Notes: generated from the sequence alone by a model not told the origin. A stretch of DNA of 64,000 nt from Temperatibacter sp965603205 (GCA_965603205.1 CBFDCC010000003.1:186001-250000), one strand, 5' to 3'; numbered from the stretch's first letter, positions 41,799 to 51,954 are shown. Translations and numbers: made by a program.

Positions 41799-43154
41799 TT
41801 AGGCTCCTTGCATCTTATCTGCAATTGTCTGGGCGGCGGGACCAGAGGCTAATATCTGCTCAATATGAACATAACAGTCATTTAGAGACGTATATTCATT
41901 CTTCAACTGCCCCATAAACTCTTCCAGCGGTGGGAAATATTCAATAGCGGCATCAACTTCCACGTTACTGCCGGGCCTATAGGCACCAAGCCTGATCATC
42001 TCTTCCATATCGGCGTAAATAGATAAATATTTCTTGGCCTCACGCACTAACAAATTTTCATAATCGTTATTACAGTCTGGCATAGTACGAGAAATAGATT
42101 TTAACACATTAATCGCTGGATAACGGCCACGCTCAGCAATCGCGCGTTCCATCACAATATGGCCATCTAAAATACCCCGCACCGCATCGGCAACAGGTTC
42201 GTTATGGTCATCGCCATCAACGAGCACCGTAAACAGCCCCGTAATGTTACCAGCACCGCGTGTCCCAGGCCCTGCTCGTTCTAACAGTCTGGGTAATTCG
42301 CTAAAGACTGTCGGTGTGTAGCCCTTGGTCGTTGGTGGCTCGCCTGCTGCCAAGCCAATCTCACGCTGCGCCATGGCAAAACGAGTGACACTGTCCATCA
42401 GGCACATTACATGATTGCCTTGATCCCTGAAATATTCAGCCACGGCAAGTGTCATATAAGCAGCTTGGCGACGCATTAATGCCGATTCATCTGATGTAGC
42501 GACGACAACAACAGACCTAGCAAGACCGTCTTCACCCAGATCATCCTCAATAAACTCCTGAACCTCGCGGCCACGCTCGCCGATAAGGCCGATCACGTTC
42601 ACATCCGCACTAGAATAGCGGGCGACCATAGACATTAGCACCGATTTACCAACGCCTGAGCCTGCAAATATGCCCATGCGTTGCCCTTCACAGCAACTAG
42701 AGAAACTATTCAAGGCTCTAACACCTAAATCAATTTTTTCTCCAACGCGTTGACGTTTACTCGCCATGGGTGGTTTACCGCGCACAAGCGTACCAACATC
42801 ACCCTGAAATATTGGACCTTTACCGTCTAGGGGGGTGCCAAAGGCATTCACAACGCGCCCAAGCCATGCTTCATTTGGATATATTACTGGTTCTGAATTT
42901 TTAATAACCGCTTTGCATCCAATACCAATACCATCAAGTGAATCATAAGGCATTGCCAGTGCCATATTATCCTTAAAGCCGATAATCTCGCAGGCAACTT
43001 CGCGACCATTTCGGGCCTGAATAGTAGCTCTTGAACCAATGGATAACTGATTCTCTACTCCAGTAAGCTCCATCAACAAGCCTTTAATACCCTTTACACG
43101 CCCATAAATGGTTCGTGTTTGGATTTGGTTTATTTCTTGTTGTAAACTAAGCAC
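41799..43154 (-). CDS. fliI: Flagellar export ATPase FliI
   Basis: 451 residues. Walker A GIFAGSGVGKSVLMS, Walker B VMCLMDSVTRFAMAQREIGLAAGEPPTTKGYTPTVF and the ERGREVQEFIEDDL motif are intact. Export ATPases of type III systems share these, and flagellar context settles it as FliI. The first 90 residues are the beta-barrel ring domain. It is divergent from ctrA across 240 bases, which should hold both promoters. Confidence 0.95.
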   Translation of the reverse strand: MLSLQQEINQIQTRTIYGRVKGIKGLLMELTGVENQLSIGSRATIQARNGREVACEIIGFKDNMALAMPYDSLDGIGIGCKAVIKNSEPVIYPNEAWLGRVVNAFGTPLDGKGPIFQGDVGTLVRGKPPMASKRQRVGEKIDLGVRALNSFSSCCEGQRMGIFAGSGVGKSVLMSMVARYSSADVNVIGLIGERGREVQEFIEDDLGEDGLARSVVVVATSDESALMRRQAAYMTLAVAEYFRDQGNHVMCLMDSVTRFAMAQREIGLAAGEPPTTKGYTPTVFSELPRLLERAGPGTRGAGNITGLFTVLVDGDDHNEPVADAVRGILDGHIVMERAIAERGRYPAINVLKSISRTMPDCNNDYENLLVREAKKYLSIYADMEEMIRLGAYRPGSNVEVDAAIEYFPPLEEFMGQLKNEYTSLNDCYVHIEQILASGPAAQTIADKMQGA

Positions 43155-43394
43155 TCTTATCCCCTATGAACGATCATAACCCTGATACTATGTCATAATA
43201 TGAACCAATATAATCAAATATTAACATTGTTCTCTTGCCTTTAAAATGACAAAAATTAAATAAGTTTTTGAATTGTTTGTTATATTTACTTGGCAGATGA
43301 TTATAATAATGGTTTTATAAGATGTAGTAACAGTCTAATTAAATAATAATAAGAGCTTTTCAGGAGCGCACTATTACCTAGAAGGAGAGCATCA

Positions 43395-44096
43395 ATGCGT
43401 GTTCTATTAATTGAAGACGATCCAACTGTCACAAGAAGCATAGAGTTAATGCTGTCGTCTGAGGGCTTTAATGTTTACAGCACAGACCTTGGAGAAGAAG
43501 GAATTGATCTAGGTAAATTATATGATTATGACATCATCCTACTCGATCTAAATTTACCCGACATGCATGGGTATGATGTGCTTAAAAAACTGCGCACAGC
43601 TAAGGTCGATACACCAATCTTGATTCTATCTGGCCTTACTGAGATGGAAAATAAGGTTAAAGGCCTTGGGTTTGGCGCTGATGATTACCTAACAAAGCCT
43701 TTCCATAAAGAAGAATTAGTAGCGCGTATTCATGCCATTGTACGTCGCTCAAAAGGGCACGCTCAATCCATCATTAAAACGGGCAAGCTAGCGGTTAACC
43801 TAGACACAAAAACCGTAGAAGCTGAGGGGAAACGCGTTCATCTAACGGGTAAAGAGTATGCCATGTTAGAGCTGCTGTCGCTGCGTAAAGGTACGACACT
43901 GACCAAGGAAATGTTTTTAAATCACCTTTATGGTGGCATTGACGAGCCTGAGCTTAAGATTATTGATGTCTTTATCTGTAAATTACGTAAAAAACTATTG
44001 AATGCGACCAACGGCGGTAACTATATTGAAACAGTTTGGGGGCGTGGTTATATACTACAAGACCCTGAGACCTCGCCAGAGGAAGCCATCGCTTAA
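43395..44096 (+). CDS. ctrA: Cell-cycle master regulator CtrA
   Basis: 233 residues. The receiver has the acidic pair (IEDD), phospho-acceptor Asp51 in LLDLNLPDMHG and the Lys in DDYLTKPF. The OmpR-type winged helix (VHLTGKEYAMLELLSLRKGTTLTKEMFLNHLYGG, DVFICKLRKKL, GRGYIL) is near-identical in form to known CtrA. AAGGAGAG precedes the ATG. The C-terminal tail ends in Ala-rich EEAIA; ending in Ala-Ala is typical for ClpXP targeting, and here a single Ala follows Ile. Its pathway partner chpT and inhibitor sciP are both in the window. Confidence 0.95.
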   Translation: MRVLLIEDDPTVTRSIELMLSSEGFNVYSTDLGEEGIDLGKLYDYDIILLDLNLPDMHGYDVLKKLRTAKVDTPILILSGLTEMENKVKGLGFGADDYLTKPFHKEELVARIHAIVRRSKGHAQSIIKTGKLAVNLDTKTVEAEGKRVHLTGKEYAMLELLSLRKGTTLTKEMFLNHLYGGIDEPELKIIDVFICKLRKKLLNATNGGNYIETVWGRGYILQDPETSPEEAIA

Positions 44097-44117
44097 ACAA
44101 TTATTTAACGCATAAAA

Positions 44118-44153
44118 AAAGCCCTTAAGAAAACTCTTAAGGGCTTTTTTTTT
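44118..44153. terminator. Bidirectional terminator between ctrA and cheR
   Basis: AAAGCCCTTAAGA, loop AAAC, TCTTAAGGGCTTT, then T8, with an A-run on the left flank. It serves both convergent transcripts. Confidence 0.9.
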
Positions 44154-44166
44154 ATTTATCTAATAT

Positions 44167-44991
44167 TTATTGATAAAGGTCAGACCCTTTGAGTACATAC
44201 ATACCGCGTTGCCCCTTAACGGGTTGAAATAAATCAGTAATACCAAGAACTGTCTCAGCAGCACCTAAAAATAACGCACCATCCTTAGCTAAACATCTAC
44301 CCATACGGTCTAAGACTTGACCTTTAGTTTCTTGATCAAAATAAATTAAAACATTACGACAATAAATCACATCAAATGCGCCGAGTGCCGAAAATGAATC
44401 CAATAGATTATAAGGTCTAAATTTAACCATTTTCTTTATGTCATCATTTATCTTCCAAACATCACCATCTTGCTTAAAATATTTAATCAACATTTGAATG
44501 GGCAGGCCGCGCTGTACTTCAAACTGGCTATAGACGCCATCGCTAGCCTTTTTCAGCACTTGGTTACAAATATCAGTACCAATAATTTCAATATTCCAAT
44601 TAGACCACATATGCCATTGTTCTTTTAACAACATAGCCAGAGAGTATGGCTCTTGCCCAGTTGAGGCAGCTGCACACCAGATGCGTAGCTTTTTAGTTGG
44701 GCGATTTTTTTGGATTACCGGTAGGACCTTATTCTTAAACAGGTCAAAAGGTGTATTATCTCTGAAAAAGAATGACTCATTCGTCGTCATTGCCTCAGTG
44801 ACCTCGGTAAGCAAGCCTGCATCTCGCGTTGTTCTTATCTTAGATAAAAAATCATCTAATGTTTCGAAGCCATGCTTGCGGGCCACGGGTGTAAGGCGGC
44901 TCTCTAATAGATACACCTTATCAACAGTTAGCATCAACCCAGAGCGTTCTTTTAAAAATTGACTTATAAAGTTAAAATCTTCTGTCCGCAT
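44167..44991 (-). CDS. cheR: Chemotaxis methyltransferase CheR
   Basis: 274 residues. The helical N-terminal domain includes RLTPVARKHG. The Rossmann-type methyltransferase has IWCAAASTGQEPYSLAM for AdoMet binding, then IIGTDI, FRPYNLLD and FDVIYCRNVLIYFD. It methylates glutamates of chemoreceptors for adaptation. The start codon overlaps the cheB stop (TAATG). It is the last gene of the chemotaxis operon. Confidence 0.95.
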   Translation of the reverse strand: MRTEDFNFISQFLKERSGLMLTVDKVYLLESRLTPVARKHGFETLDDFLSKIRTTRDAGLLTEVTEAMTTNESFFFRDNTPFDLFKNKVLPVIQKNRPTKKLRIWCAAASTGQEPYSLAMLLKEQWHMWSNWNIEIIGTDICNQVLKKASDGVYSQFEVQRGLPIQMLIKYFKQDGDVWKINDDIKKMVKFRPYNLLDSFSALGAFDVIYCRNVLIYFDQETKGQVLDRMGRCLAKDGALFLGAAETVLGITDLFQPVKGQRGMYVLKGSDLYQ

Positions 44992-46226
44992 TACAGGCCT
45001 CCTTGAAGCTGTTTTTCAGCCTGTTTACCTAAATTATCAATTGGCAAAACAAATGAGCATAATCCAGCTGTCGCCACAGCGCCGGGCATACCCCAAACAA
45101 CACTTGTTTCTTCATCTTGCGCCAAGAGCGTTGCACCTGATTTAACAAGGTCTCGCGCGCCTTTTAAGCCATCATGGCCCATGCCAGTTAGGATCACAGT
45201 TAAAACTCGTTCTTTAAATATTTCGTGTAAACTTCTCAACATTGGTTCAACGGAAGGTCTACAGAAATTTTCTTGCGGATCTTGGTTTAAATGAGCCACC
45301 AACTCCCCGCCTTCCATATGAATAGTCATATGGTAATCACCTGGCGCAACATATATATGTCCAGGCTTTAATATATCTCCATCTTCAGCTTCTTTTGAAG
45401 GCCAACCAGATGATTGACCAATATGCTGTGCTAAGATACCTGTGAAAGTCGCAGGCATATGCTGCGTAACCACGACAGGCACTGTAGGGGCTTTAGAAAA
45501 CCCTTTAAAGAAACGCATTAAGGCCTGCGGTCCTCCAGTTGAGGAACCTACAGCTAAAATAGAGGGCTTTCGCATACTAGGGCGTTGCAGTTTTATCTGT
45601 GCTGATTCTTTTGAATTTAACGCAGCACGAACATTGTTTTTGCTATCTATTGCCTTTGCAGTAGACCTTGGGCTAACAAAGCTAGTAGTTGCCCTAGCAG
45701 CAGGCTTAACAAAACCTGACTGTGTTGCTGCCCTGCTTGTATCTATCTTTTCTGGTTGCGCTATACCTTTTTTCTTACGGTACCGGCCCGCCCACGCCTT
45801 AACCTTATCAACAAGATCACGACGGAAATCAATGCTAGCATTTACTGAACGCGCAGTTTCTGGTTTTGGGACATAATCCACAGCACCCATTTGCATAGCA
45901 CGCAAACTCACTTCCGCATTTTTTAGTGTCAATGTGGATGCCATCACCACTTGCAAACTGGGTTTTTCTTTTAACAACAAAGGAAGAGCAGTCATACCAT
46001 CCATCACAGGCATCTCAATATCTAGGACAACAACTTCAATGTCGTGGTCCTTCAATTGAGCTAAAGCCATTTTGCCATTAGCAGCCGTACAGACGATATC
46101 AATATCAGAATCTTCTGTTAGATAGCGACAGATAAAGCCACGAATAACAGCACTATCATCCACCACCATTACACGGTATGGACCAGCCTCTTGACTATTG
46201 TCTTTATTAGAAACTATCGATTTCAC
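44991..46226 (-). CDS. cheB: Chemotaxis methylesterase CheB
   Basis: 411 residues. The N-terminal receiver has VVDDSAVIRG and the phospho-acceptor in VVVLDIEMPVMDGM. A linker of about 80 residues, rich in Lys, Ser and Ala, is longer than in E. coli. The esterase domain has the catalytic SSTGGPQAL, QHMPATFT and GMGHDG motifs. It removes receptor methyl groups when phosphorylated by CheA. Confidence 0.95.
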   Translation of the reverse strand: MKSIVSNKDNSQEAGPYRVMVVDDSAVIRGFICRYLTEDSDIDIVCTAANGKMALAQLKDHDIEVVVLDIEMPVMDGMTALPLLLKEKPSLQVVMASTLTLKNAEVSLRAMQMGAVDYVPKPETARSVNASIDFRRDLVDKVKAWAGRYRKKKGIAQPEKIDTSRAATQSGFVKPAARATTSFVSPRSTAKAIDSKNNVRAALNSKESAQIKLQRPSMRKPSILAVGSSTGGPQALMRFFKGFSKAPTVPVVVTQHMPATFTGILAQHIGQSSGWPSKEAEDGDILKPGHIYVAPGDYHMTIHMEGGELVAHLNQDPQENFCRPSVEPMLRSLHEIFKERVLTVILTGMGHDGLKGARDLVKSGATLLAQDEETSVVWGMPGAVATAGLCSFVLPIDNLGKQAEKQLQGGL

Positions 46227-46251
46227 TAAGAAATCCTATCTATGTCACTTA

Positions 46252-46617
46252 CTATAATACGCCAACTTGGATGAATTTTGCTTCAATGATTTCACGATCA
46301 AAGGGTTTCATAATATACTCATTAGCCCCAGCTTCAATAGCTGTTCTAATGTGCGACATATCATTCTCTGTTGTACAGAATACCACAATTGGCTGAACAA
46401 AGCTTTCGGTGGCCCTAAGTGCTTTTAAAAATTCAAGCCCATCCATGACAGGCATGTTCCAGTCCAGCAAGACTACATCTGGTAGATTGCGATGACATGC
46501 ATCTAATGCATCTTGTCCATCAACAGCTTCATCAATTTCAAAATTAAGTTCTTCTAGAATACGTCTTGCAACTTTTCTAATAACTTTAGAATCGTCAACG
46601 ACTAAACATCGTTTCAT
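46252..46617 (-). CDS. cheY: Chemotaxis response regulator CheY
   Basis: 121 residues, a single receiver domain. CLVVDDSKVIRK has the acidic pair, VVLLDWNMPVMDGLEFLK the phospho-acceptor, CTTEND the switch Thr region, and IMKPFD the Lys. It carries the signal from CheA to FliM/FliN. It sits between cheW and cheB in the operon. Confidence 0.95.
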   Translation of the reverse strand: MKRCLVVDDSKVIRKVARRILEELNFEIDEAVDGQDALDACHRNLPDVVLLDWNMPVMDGLEFLKALRATESFVQPIVVFCTTENDMSHIRTAIEAGANEYIMKPFDREIIEAKFIQVGVL

Positions 46618-46675
46618 ATTCGGGCACTCCCAGCTTGCATTAATATTGCATATTACCTGCTACCATAAATATTGA

Positions 46676-47167
46676 TTAAGCAGCTTGTATTGATTGACCA
46701 AAGTCTAACAGTTTTTCCACATCTAACACTGCTAATAATTCCTTGTCCAGACGATAAATTCCTTTACTGACTTCACGCCAACGCGGGTCTAGTGTCACTG
46801 GGTTTTTTTCAAACAGATCATCAGACAAAGACAACACTTCGCCAACGCTGTCAATTTGCAAGCTATATGGTTCATCCTTATGCTCAACAACCACACTCAT
46901 GCTTTTCTTACCCTCTTCAAGAGCAGGAAGGCCCATACGTTGGCGTAGATCAATTGCTGTAACAATACGGCCTCGTAAATTAAGCACCCCTGCCACCCAA
47001 TCAGGTGATAATGGAATGCTTGTAATATTTTGTGTATTTAATACATCATGAACCGCGAGAACTGGAATACCTAATGACTGCCCTGCAAGATGAATAGTTA
47101 CATAATCTTGGCTACCGCCACCTGCAGTTACAACACCTAAATCATTTCGAACTACTAGATCATTCAT
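46676..47167 (-). CDS. cheW: Chemotaxis coupling protein CheW
   Basis: 163 residues, a single CheW/SH3-like fold. DYVTIHLAGQSLGIPVLAVHDVL, SPDWVAGVLNLRGRIVTAIDLRQR and SMSVVVEHKDEPYSLQIDSVGEVL are the standard strands. It bridges receptors and CheA. The start overlaps the cheA stop by four bases (ATGA). Confidence 0.95.
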   Translation of the reverse strand: MNDLVVRNDLGVVTAGGGSQDYVTIHLAGQSLGIPVLAVHDVLNTQNITSIPLSPDWVAGVLNLRGRIVTAIDLRQRMGLPALEEGKKSMSVVVEHKDEPYSLQIDSVGEVLSLSDDLFEKNPVTLDPRWREVSKGIYRLDKELLAVLDVEKLLDFGQSIQAA

Positions 47168-50100
47168 GCTGCGTCTCCTTGGATTTTAAGTTGTTGAGAA
47201 AGACTTTTTAGCAATGTCTCTCTATCAAATTTAGCAACATAATCATTAAAGCCAACATCTAAGCCATGCGCTACGTCTTTTTCACTGGCTAGGCTAGATA
47301 AGGCGACCAGCGGTGTATGTTGCCATATACCACTTCCACGAATAGCTTCAGCAAATTCAAATCCCGTCATATCAGGCATCTCTATATCAGAGACAATCGC
47401 ATCAAACATTATACCCTTTTCGCGAATATCCAATGCTGCGCGCGCACCGTTAACTGCAGTTACCTTATAACCAGCAACAGTGAGTACTGGCTTCACCATA
47501 TTACGGAAGAAGTCACTATCATCGATTAGTAACACTGACGAACCTGCAACTGGTGATGAATCATCATCAAGATCACGGCTTCTTAACCATTCAGTAAAGG
47601 CTTGGCTTAAATAATATGATACATCAATAACTTCAGTCGCCTTGTCATCAATAATAGCCGTACCAACCACACCTTCAATTCCCGATGCCAACTTAATATC
47701 TAACTCGTCATCAATAATATCCATAATCTGATCAACAGCTAAGCCCATCGTATATTCACGATCAGTAAAGACAAGAACTGGCTGACGACCTTCTTTAGAG
47801 AATTCCATAGTTGGTGAAGCTTTAACAATAGGCATCAAGGCACCACGATACTGAACAACCTGACGACCATTACTTTCTTCAATATCCTCAATTGGGATAT
47901 CTTCTAAACGAGCAATAAGTGAAAGCTGAACAGCTTTTGGATTTTTAGAACCTGCCATAAAGACAAGCATGCTTTCCACATTACTATCTTGTGCAACTTG
48001 AACCTTATCGCCTCCATCATCAGCATCAGAATCTGCCGCAGCAGCACCCGCTCCCTCATTGGTAATATTAGCTATACCATTTGGATCAAGGATCATAATA
48101 ACGCTACCGTCACCAAGAATTGTATTACCTGAATATACATTTAAATCTTTTAAAATAGGCGCCACTGGTTTCACAACAATTTCTTCAGTATCAAACACTT
48201 GGTCTACAACAATACCAAAGGTAAATGGCCCAACCTGTGTCACAACAATGAAATCATCTGATATATCTTGGGCTTCTTTATCTTTACTGAACCCAAGAAT
48301 ATCATTTAAGAAGACAAGCGGCAGCAAACGATTACGCAAGCGTAACACTGGGCTATCTTTAATCTTCTCAATCCGGTGCCCTGCATCTGATGATGCACGC
48401 ACAAGCTCAAGTACGCTAATCTGTGGAATAGCAAAACGCTCGCCTGAACCTTCGACGATCAAGGCTGAAACGATTGCTAACGTCAATGGAATTTTAATTT
48501 GGAAAGATGTTCCTTTGCCTTCCACTGATGTCATATCAATGGTACCACCGATTTTCTCAATGTTAGAGCGAACAACATCCATACCCACACCACGGCCAGA
48601 GACACTTGTTATTTCCGCTGCTGTAGAGAAGCCTGCGTGGAAGACAAACTTCTGAATTTGATTATCAGACATATCGCCTAATTCAGCTTCAGTGGCCAAA
48701 CCCTTCTCAAGAATTTTACCTTTTAGTTTCTCTGGCGATATACCCGCACCATCATCCTTAATTTCAAGAATAATATGCCCACCCTCATGATAAGCATCTA
48801 GAATAATTGTACCTGTTTCAGGTTTACCACTGGCAATACGCACTGCAGGCATCTCAATACCATGATCAGCAGAGTTACGAACCATATGGGTTAGGGGGTC
48901 TTTGATTAGTTCAAGAACTTGACGATCAAGCTCGGTTTCAGCACCGCGCATATCCAGCTCAATTTTCTTACCAAGCTCAACAGTAAGATCACGTACAATT
49001 CGTGGTAATTTTGCCCAAGCATTGCCAATCGGCTGCATGCGTGTTTTCATAACACCTTCTTGCAACTCAGTTGTACATTGCGACAAGCGCTGTAGCGGCA
49101 CAGCTAGTTCAGAATTTTCCATGTCTCTGACTATTTGAAGCAACTGATTTCTCGTCAGTACTAATTCAGAAACCATGTTCATCAGTTCTTCTAAGAGGTC
49201 AACACTCACACGGATAGACTGTGATGCTCGCTTTGAATCACTACCACCCCCAGCAGTTGCTTGCTGAGTAGCGGCTTCAAGACTCTTCGATCTGGCAATA
49301 ACCGTTTCACGGACCAACTCAAATGTCATAACAGCTTCATCACGAGCATCCGCACCGACTTGACATTCTGACATGACGGACTTAATCAACGCTACAAGCG
49401 CATTGAATGCTGAATCATTAAAACCAGCTGTAGATATAAGATTATTTGCAACACCATCAGCAGAATCTAAATCATCAGACATTAACGCAGCCAACAAACC
49501 AGTTATCTTAGCTTTGCGTTGATCCATAGGCTGATCTTTGAAAAATTTCGATAAGGTATGATCGGTCCCTAGGCGCGTAGCAATTAGATGACTAATCACT
49601 GCAATAGCGTCTTCACCCCCGACACGCTCATAAAGTGACTCTTTAGCACTTCCACCCATCTCTACTACTGCACTGTCATCACCGCCGGCTTCTGGCCCAG
49701 GCGCATTAGCAAATGCAGCCTCTAATTCCTCTAAAGTCACCTCGCCTGGCTTAACGGTACGCCCGCCAAGTTCTGGGTCAATAATTTCACCATCAACAAC
49801 CCCAGCTTCTTCAACTGCGACCACCTTTGATACTTCTTCACCAGCCGCGATAGCATCTAAACTGCTAATAAGCACAGAATCATCGCCTTCGGGCTCTACC
49901 TCTGTTGCTTCCAGCCCTGCTAAAATTTCTTTAATGCGGTCTAAGCTCTCAAGAATAACTGTTACGGCATGCTCATTAACAAGCAATTCACCATCACGGA
50001 ATTTTCCAAGAACATTTTCAGATGCGTGCGCAACAGACTCTAGTCGCGGCAGCCCTAAAAAACCACATGTACCCTTAATAGTATGCACTAGACGGAAAAT

Positions 50101-50214
50101 ATTATTCAAGACCTCCTTATTGTTTGGGTCTTGCTCTAACTTCACCAACTCAACATCTACAACATCTATGCTTTCACCAGTTTCCGTTAGAAATTCATTT
50201 AATAAATCATCCAT
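47164..50214 (-). CDS. cheA: Hybrid chemotaxis kinase CheA with globin-like insert
   Basis: 1016 residues, about 350 longer than E. coli CheA. Order: Hpt (1-105, phospho-His44 in RLVHTIKGT); acidic linker; a globin-like helical domain (about 193-308, LYERVGGEDAIAVI and LSKFFKD); dimerisation (about 330-395); HATPase (395-575, with NSADHG, DDGAG and GRGVGMDVV); first CheW-like domain (581-715); second CheW-like domain (745-875); receiver (893-1012, phospho-acceptor D943 in SDIEMPDMTG). It phosphorylates CheY and CheB in response to receptors. The C-terminal receiver may act as a phosphate sink. The globin-like insert lacks a clear proximal His, so heme binding is doubtful. Confidence 0.95.
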   Translation of the reverse strand: MDDLLNEFLTETGESIDVVDVELVKLEQDPNNKEVLNNIFRLVHTIKGTCGFLGLPRLESVAHASENVLGKFRDGELLVNEHAVTVILESLDRIKEILAGLEATEVEPEGDDSVLISSLDAIAAGEEVSKVVAVEEAGVVDGEIIDPELGGRTVKPGEVTLEELEAAFANAPGPEAGGDDSAVVEMGGSAKESLYERVGGEDAIAVISHLIATRLGTDHTLSKFFKDQPMDQRKAKITGLLAALMSDDLDSADGVANNLISTAGFNDSAFNALVALIKSVMSECQVGADARDEAVMTFELVRETVIARSKSLEAATQQATAGGGSDSKRASQSIRVSVDLLEELMNMVSELVLTRNQLLQIVRDMENSELAVPLQRLSQCTTELQEGVMKTRMQPIGNAWAKLPRIVRDLTVELGKKIELDMRGAETELDRQVLELIKDPLTHMVRNSADHGIEMPAVRIASGKPETGTIILDAYHEGGHIILEIKDDGAGISPEKLKGKILEKGLATEAELGDMSDNQIQKFVFHAGFSTAAEITSVSGRGVGMDVVRSNIEKIGGTIDMTSVEGKGTSFQIKIPLTLAIVSALIVEGSGERFAIPQISVLELVRASSDAGHRIEKIKDSPVLRLRNRLLPLVFLNDILGFSKDKEAQDISDDFIVVTQVGPFTFGIVVDQVFDTEEIVVKPVAPILKDLNVYSGNTILGDGSVIMILDPNGIANITNEGAGAAAADSDADDGGDKVQVAQDSNVESMLVFMAGSKNPKAVQLSLIARLEDIPIEDIEESNGRQVVQYRGALMPIVKASPTMEFSKEGRQPVLVFTDREYTMGLAVDQIMDIIDDELDIKLASGIEGVVGTAIIDDKATEVIDVSYYLSQAFTEWLRSRDLDDDSSPVAGSSVLLIDDSDFFRNMVKPVLTVAGYKVTAVNGARAALDIREKGIMFDAIVSDIEMPDMTGFEFAEAIRGSGIWQHTPLVALSSLASEKDVAHGLDVGFNDYVAKFDRETLLKSLSQQLKIQGDAA

Positions 50215-50350
50215 ACTACGCCCCTCAAATTAATTTCAATAATCCCATTACTTAGTCAATAAGGACTATATATACACATATACTCTACATATACGCCTAC
50301 ACTCTACAAAAACAGTTAATAAGCTGTAAACAAATACTTATAATTAAGTA

Positions 50351-50995
50351 CTATTTTAGTTTCTTTTTGCATATTGACAACGAAAACCCCTTGCTTTTAT
50401 CACCCAAGTCAATCATTTGGCAGGTCAGCTCATGTTCTTTACATAATTCTGCGATCAAGACTGCGGGGGCGATTCTTGCTTCTAAGGCCGTCTCATCCAC
50501 ATCTCCATTCATTGCAGCAATAACAGCAGGCGACATAATGATGCGATCTGCTTCTGCTATAACCTCTGCATATATGGTATCATCATCATCAGAAATTGCG
50601 ATCTTTAGCTTACCAGCCCCCACAACAGATTCACCAACAACGAGCGCTAAATTCAATAATGACTTAATGACAATTTTTGGCGCATATACCAATGAAGATT
50701 GCCATTCTATATCTACCTTGGCATTCTCATAGAATGCAACAACGGCGTTGCGTGCTTCATTTACATCTAATTCTGCGCCAAAACCACCAGCCGCGCCGAA
50801 AGCTATGCGGAAAAATTTTAATTTATTACTGGTCAAAGATGCAGATTGCTTGAGTAGATCCATAACCTGCTCGCGCATTTCTGGACTATCCTCATCTTCC
50901 ATGATTTCAATACCATTATTAATAGCGCCAACAGGACTAACCAAATCATGGCAAAGTCTAGAACACAGCAGGCTAGCAAAATCCAATTCTTTCAT
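50351..50995 (-). CDS. chpT: Histidine phosphotransferase ChpT
   Basis: 214 residues from ATG 50995; the TTG at 51049 is less likely. DFASLLCSRLCHDLVSPVGAINNGIEI (about 5-31) holds the phosphorylated His and is the ChpT hallmark. The C-terminal half is a degenerate kinase ATPase-like fold without ATP-binding motifs. ChpT passes phosphate from CckA to CtrA and CpdR. It is upstream of cheA on the same strand, with a 136-base gap. Confidence 0.9.
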   Translation of the reverse strand: MKELDFASLLCSRLCHDLVSPVGAINNGIEIMEDEDSPEMREQVMDLLKQSASLTSNKLKFFRIAFGAAGGFGAELDVNEARNAVVAFYENAKVDIEWQSSLVYAPKIVIKSLLNLALVVGESVVGAGKLKIAISDDDDTIYAEVIAEADRIIMSPAVIAAMNGDVDETALEARIAPAVLIAELCKEHELTCQMIDLGDKSKGFSLSICKKKLK

Positions 50996-51144
50996 TCTTA
51001 ATTCCCTATTGTGCCTAGCACGTAAATACACACTACTCGTTTTAATCAAAAAAATAACATAATACTTGATGAAACCACCTAATGGGTTAATAAGTAATGA
51101 AGATTTTCAATTTTTTTTATTTCTGCTCAATTCAAGGACAAAAA

Positions 51145-51954
51145 ATGGCTATAGATTACCAATCACTCGTCTCTCCACTGCAAAAAACTATACTAGAAGC
51201 AGGCCAAGTTGTCATGGATGTTTTTCACACAGATTTTACTGTATTTGACAAGACAGACGAGTCACCTGTGACAGAAGCAGACCGCCGTGGCGAAGATGTG
51301 ATTGAGGCAGCACTCACTAAAATAGCACCAGAGATTCCAATGGTGGGTGAAGAAGCCAAATCAGAAGGCAAATGCCCCGACATCAGTGGCGGCACTTTTT
51401 GGCTCGTTGATCCATTAGACGGCACGAAGGAATTCATCAAAAAAGGCAATGATTTCACCGTGAATATTGGCCTAATTGAAAATGGTGTACCGACCATGGG
51501 ATTTGTTCTTGTACCAGCTTCTAATGAATTATATTGGGGCATCGTGGGTACAGATGCGTGGAAAGCTGATGTTGTAGATGGTAAAATCACCAACACACGT
51601 CAAATTAGCTGTCGTAAAACCGATTTAGATAACATGGTTATCGTTGCCAGCAAATCGCACCGAAGTCCAGAATTGGAAGACTATTTATCCGACTATCCAA
51701 AGGCAGAACATGTCTCTATTGGCTCATCATTAAAGCTCCTTCTTCTAGCCGAAGGAAAGGCTGATCTCTATCCACGCCTAGGGCTAACATGTGAATGGGA
51801 CACGGCCGCAGCACACGCTGTTCTACTGGCTGCTGGTGGTCGCGTTACAGTACCGGGTGGCAATGATCTAAGCTATGGTAAAGACTTAACAACATTCTTA
51901 AATCCACATTTCTTATGTCAAGCCGATTTGGATTTTGACGCTAAAGCGTTATAG
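51145..51954 (+). CDS. cysQ: 3'(2'),5'-bisphosphate nucleotidase CysQ
   Basis: 269 residues from ATG 51145 with AAGGA upstream. The inositol monophosphatase fold has PVTEADRRGEDVIEAAL, VGEEAKSEG, WLVDPLDGTKEFIKKGNDFTVNIGL and the late CEWDTAAAHAVLLAAGG. It hydrolyses PAP to AMP in sulfate assimilation and salt stress. It is followed by a strong terminator and stands alone. Confidence 0.92.
   Translation: MAIDYQSLVSPLQKTILEAGQVVMDVFHTDFTVFDKTDESPVTEADRRGEDVIEAALTKIAPEIPMVGEEAKSEGKCPDISGGTFWLVDPLDGTKEFIKKGNDFTVNIGLIENGVPTMGFVLVPASNELYWGIVGTDAWKADVVDGKITNTRQISCRKTDLDNMVIVASKSHRSPELEDYLSDYPKAEHVSIGSSLKLLLLAEGKADLYPRLGLTCEWDTAAAHAVLLAAGGRVTVPGGNDLSYGKDLTTFLNPHFLCQADLDFDAKAL

Noticed and set aside
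43155..43394. Full CtrA box in the ctrA-fliI gap
   Set aside because: Several TTAA half-sites occur in this A+T-rich stretch, but none is paired at the required 7-base spacing.
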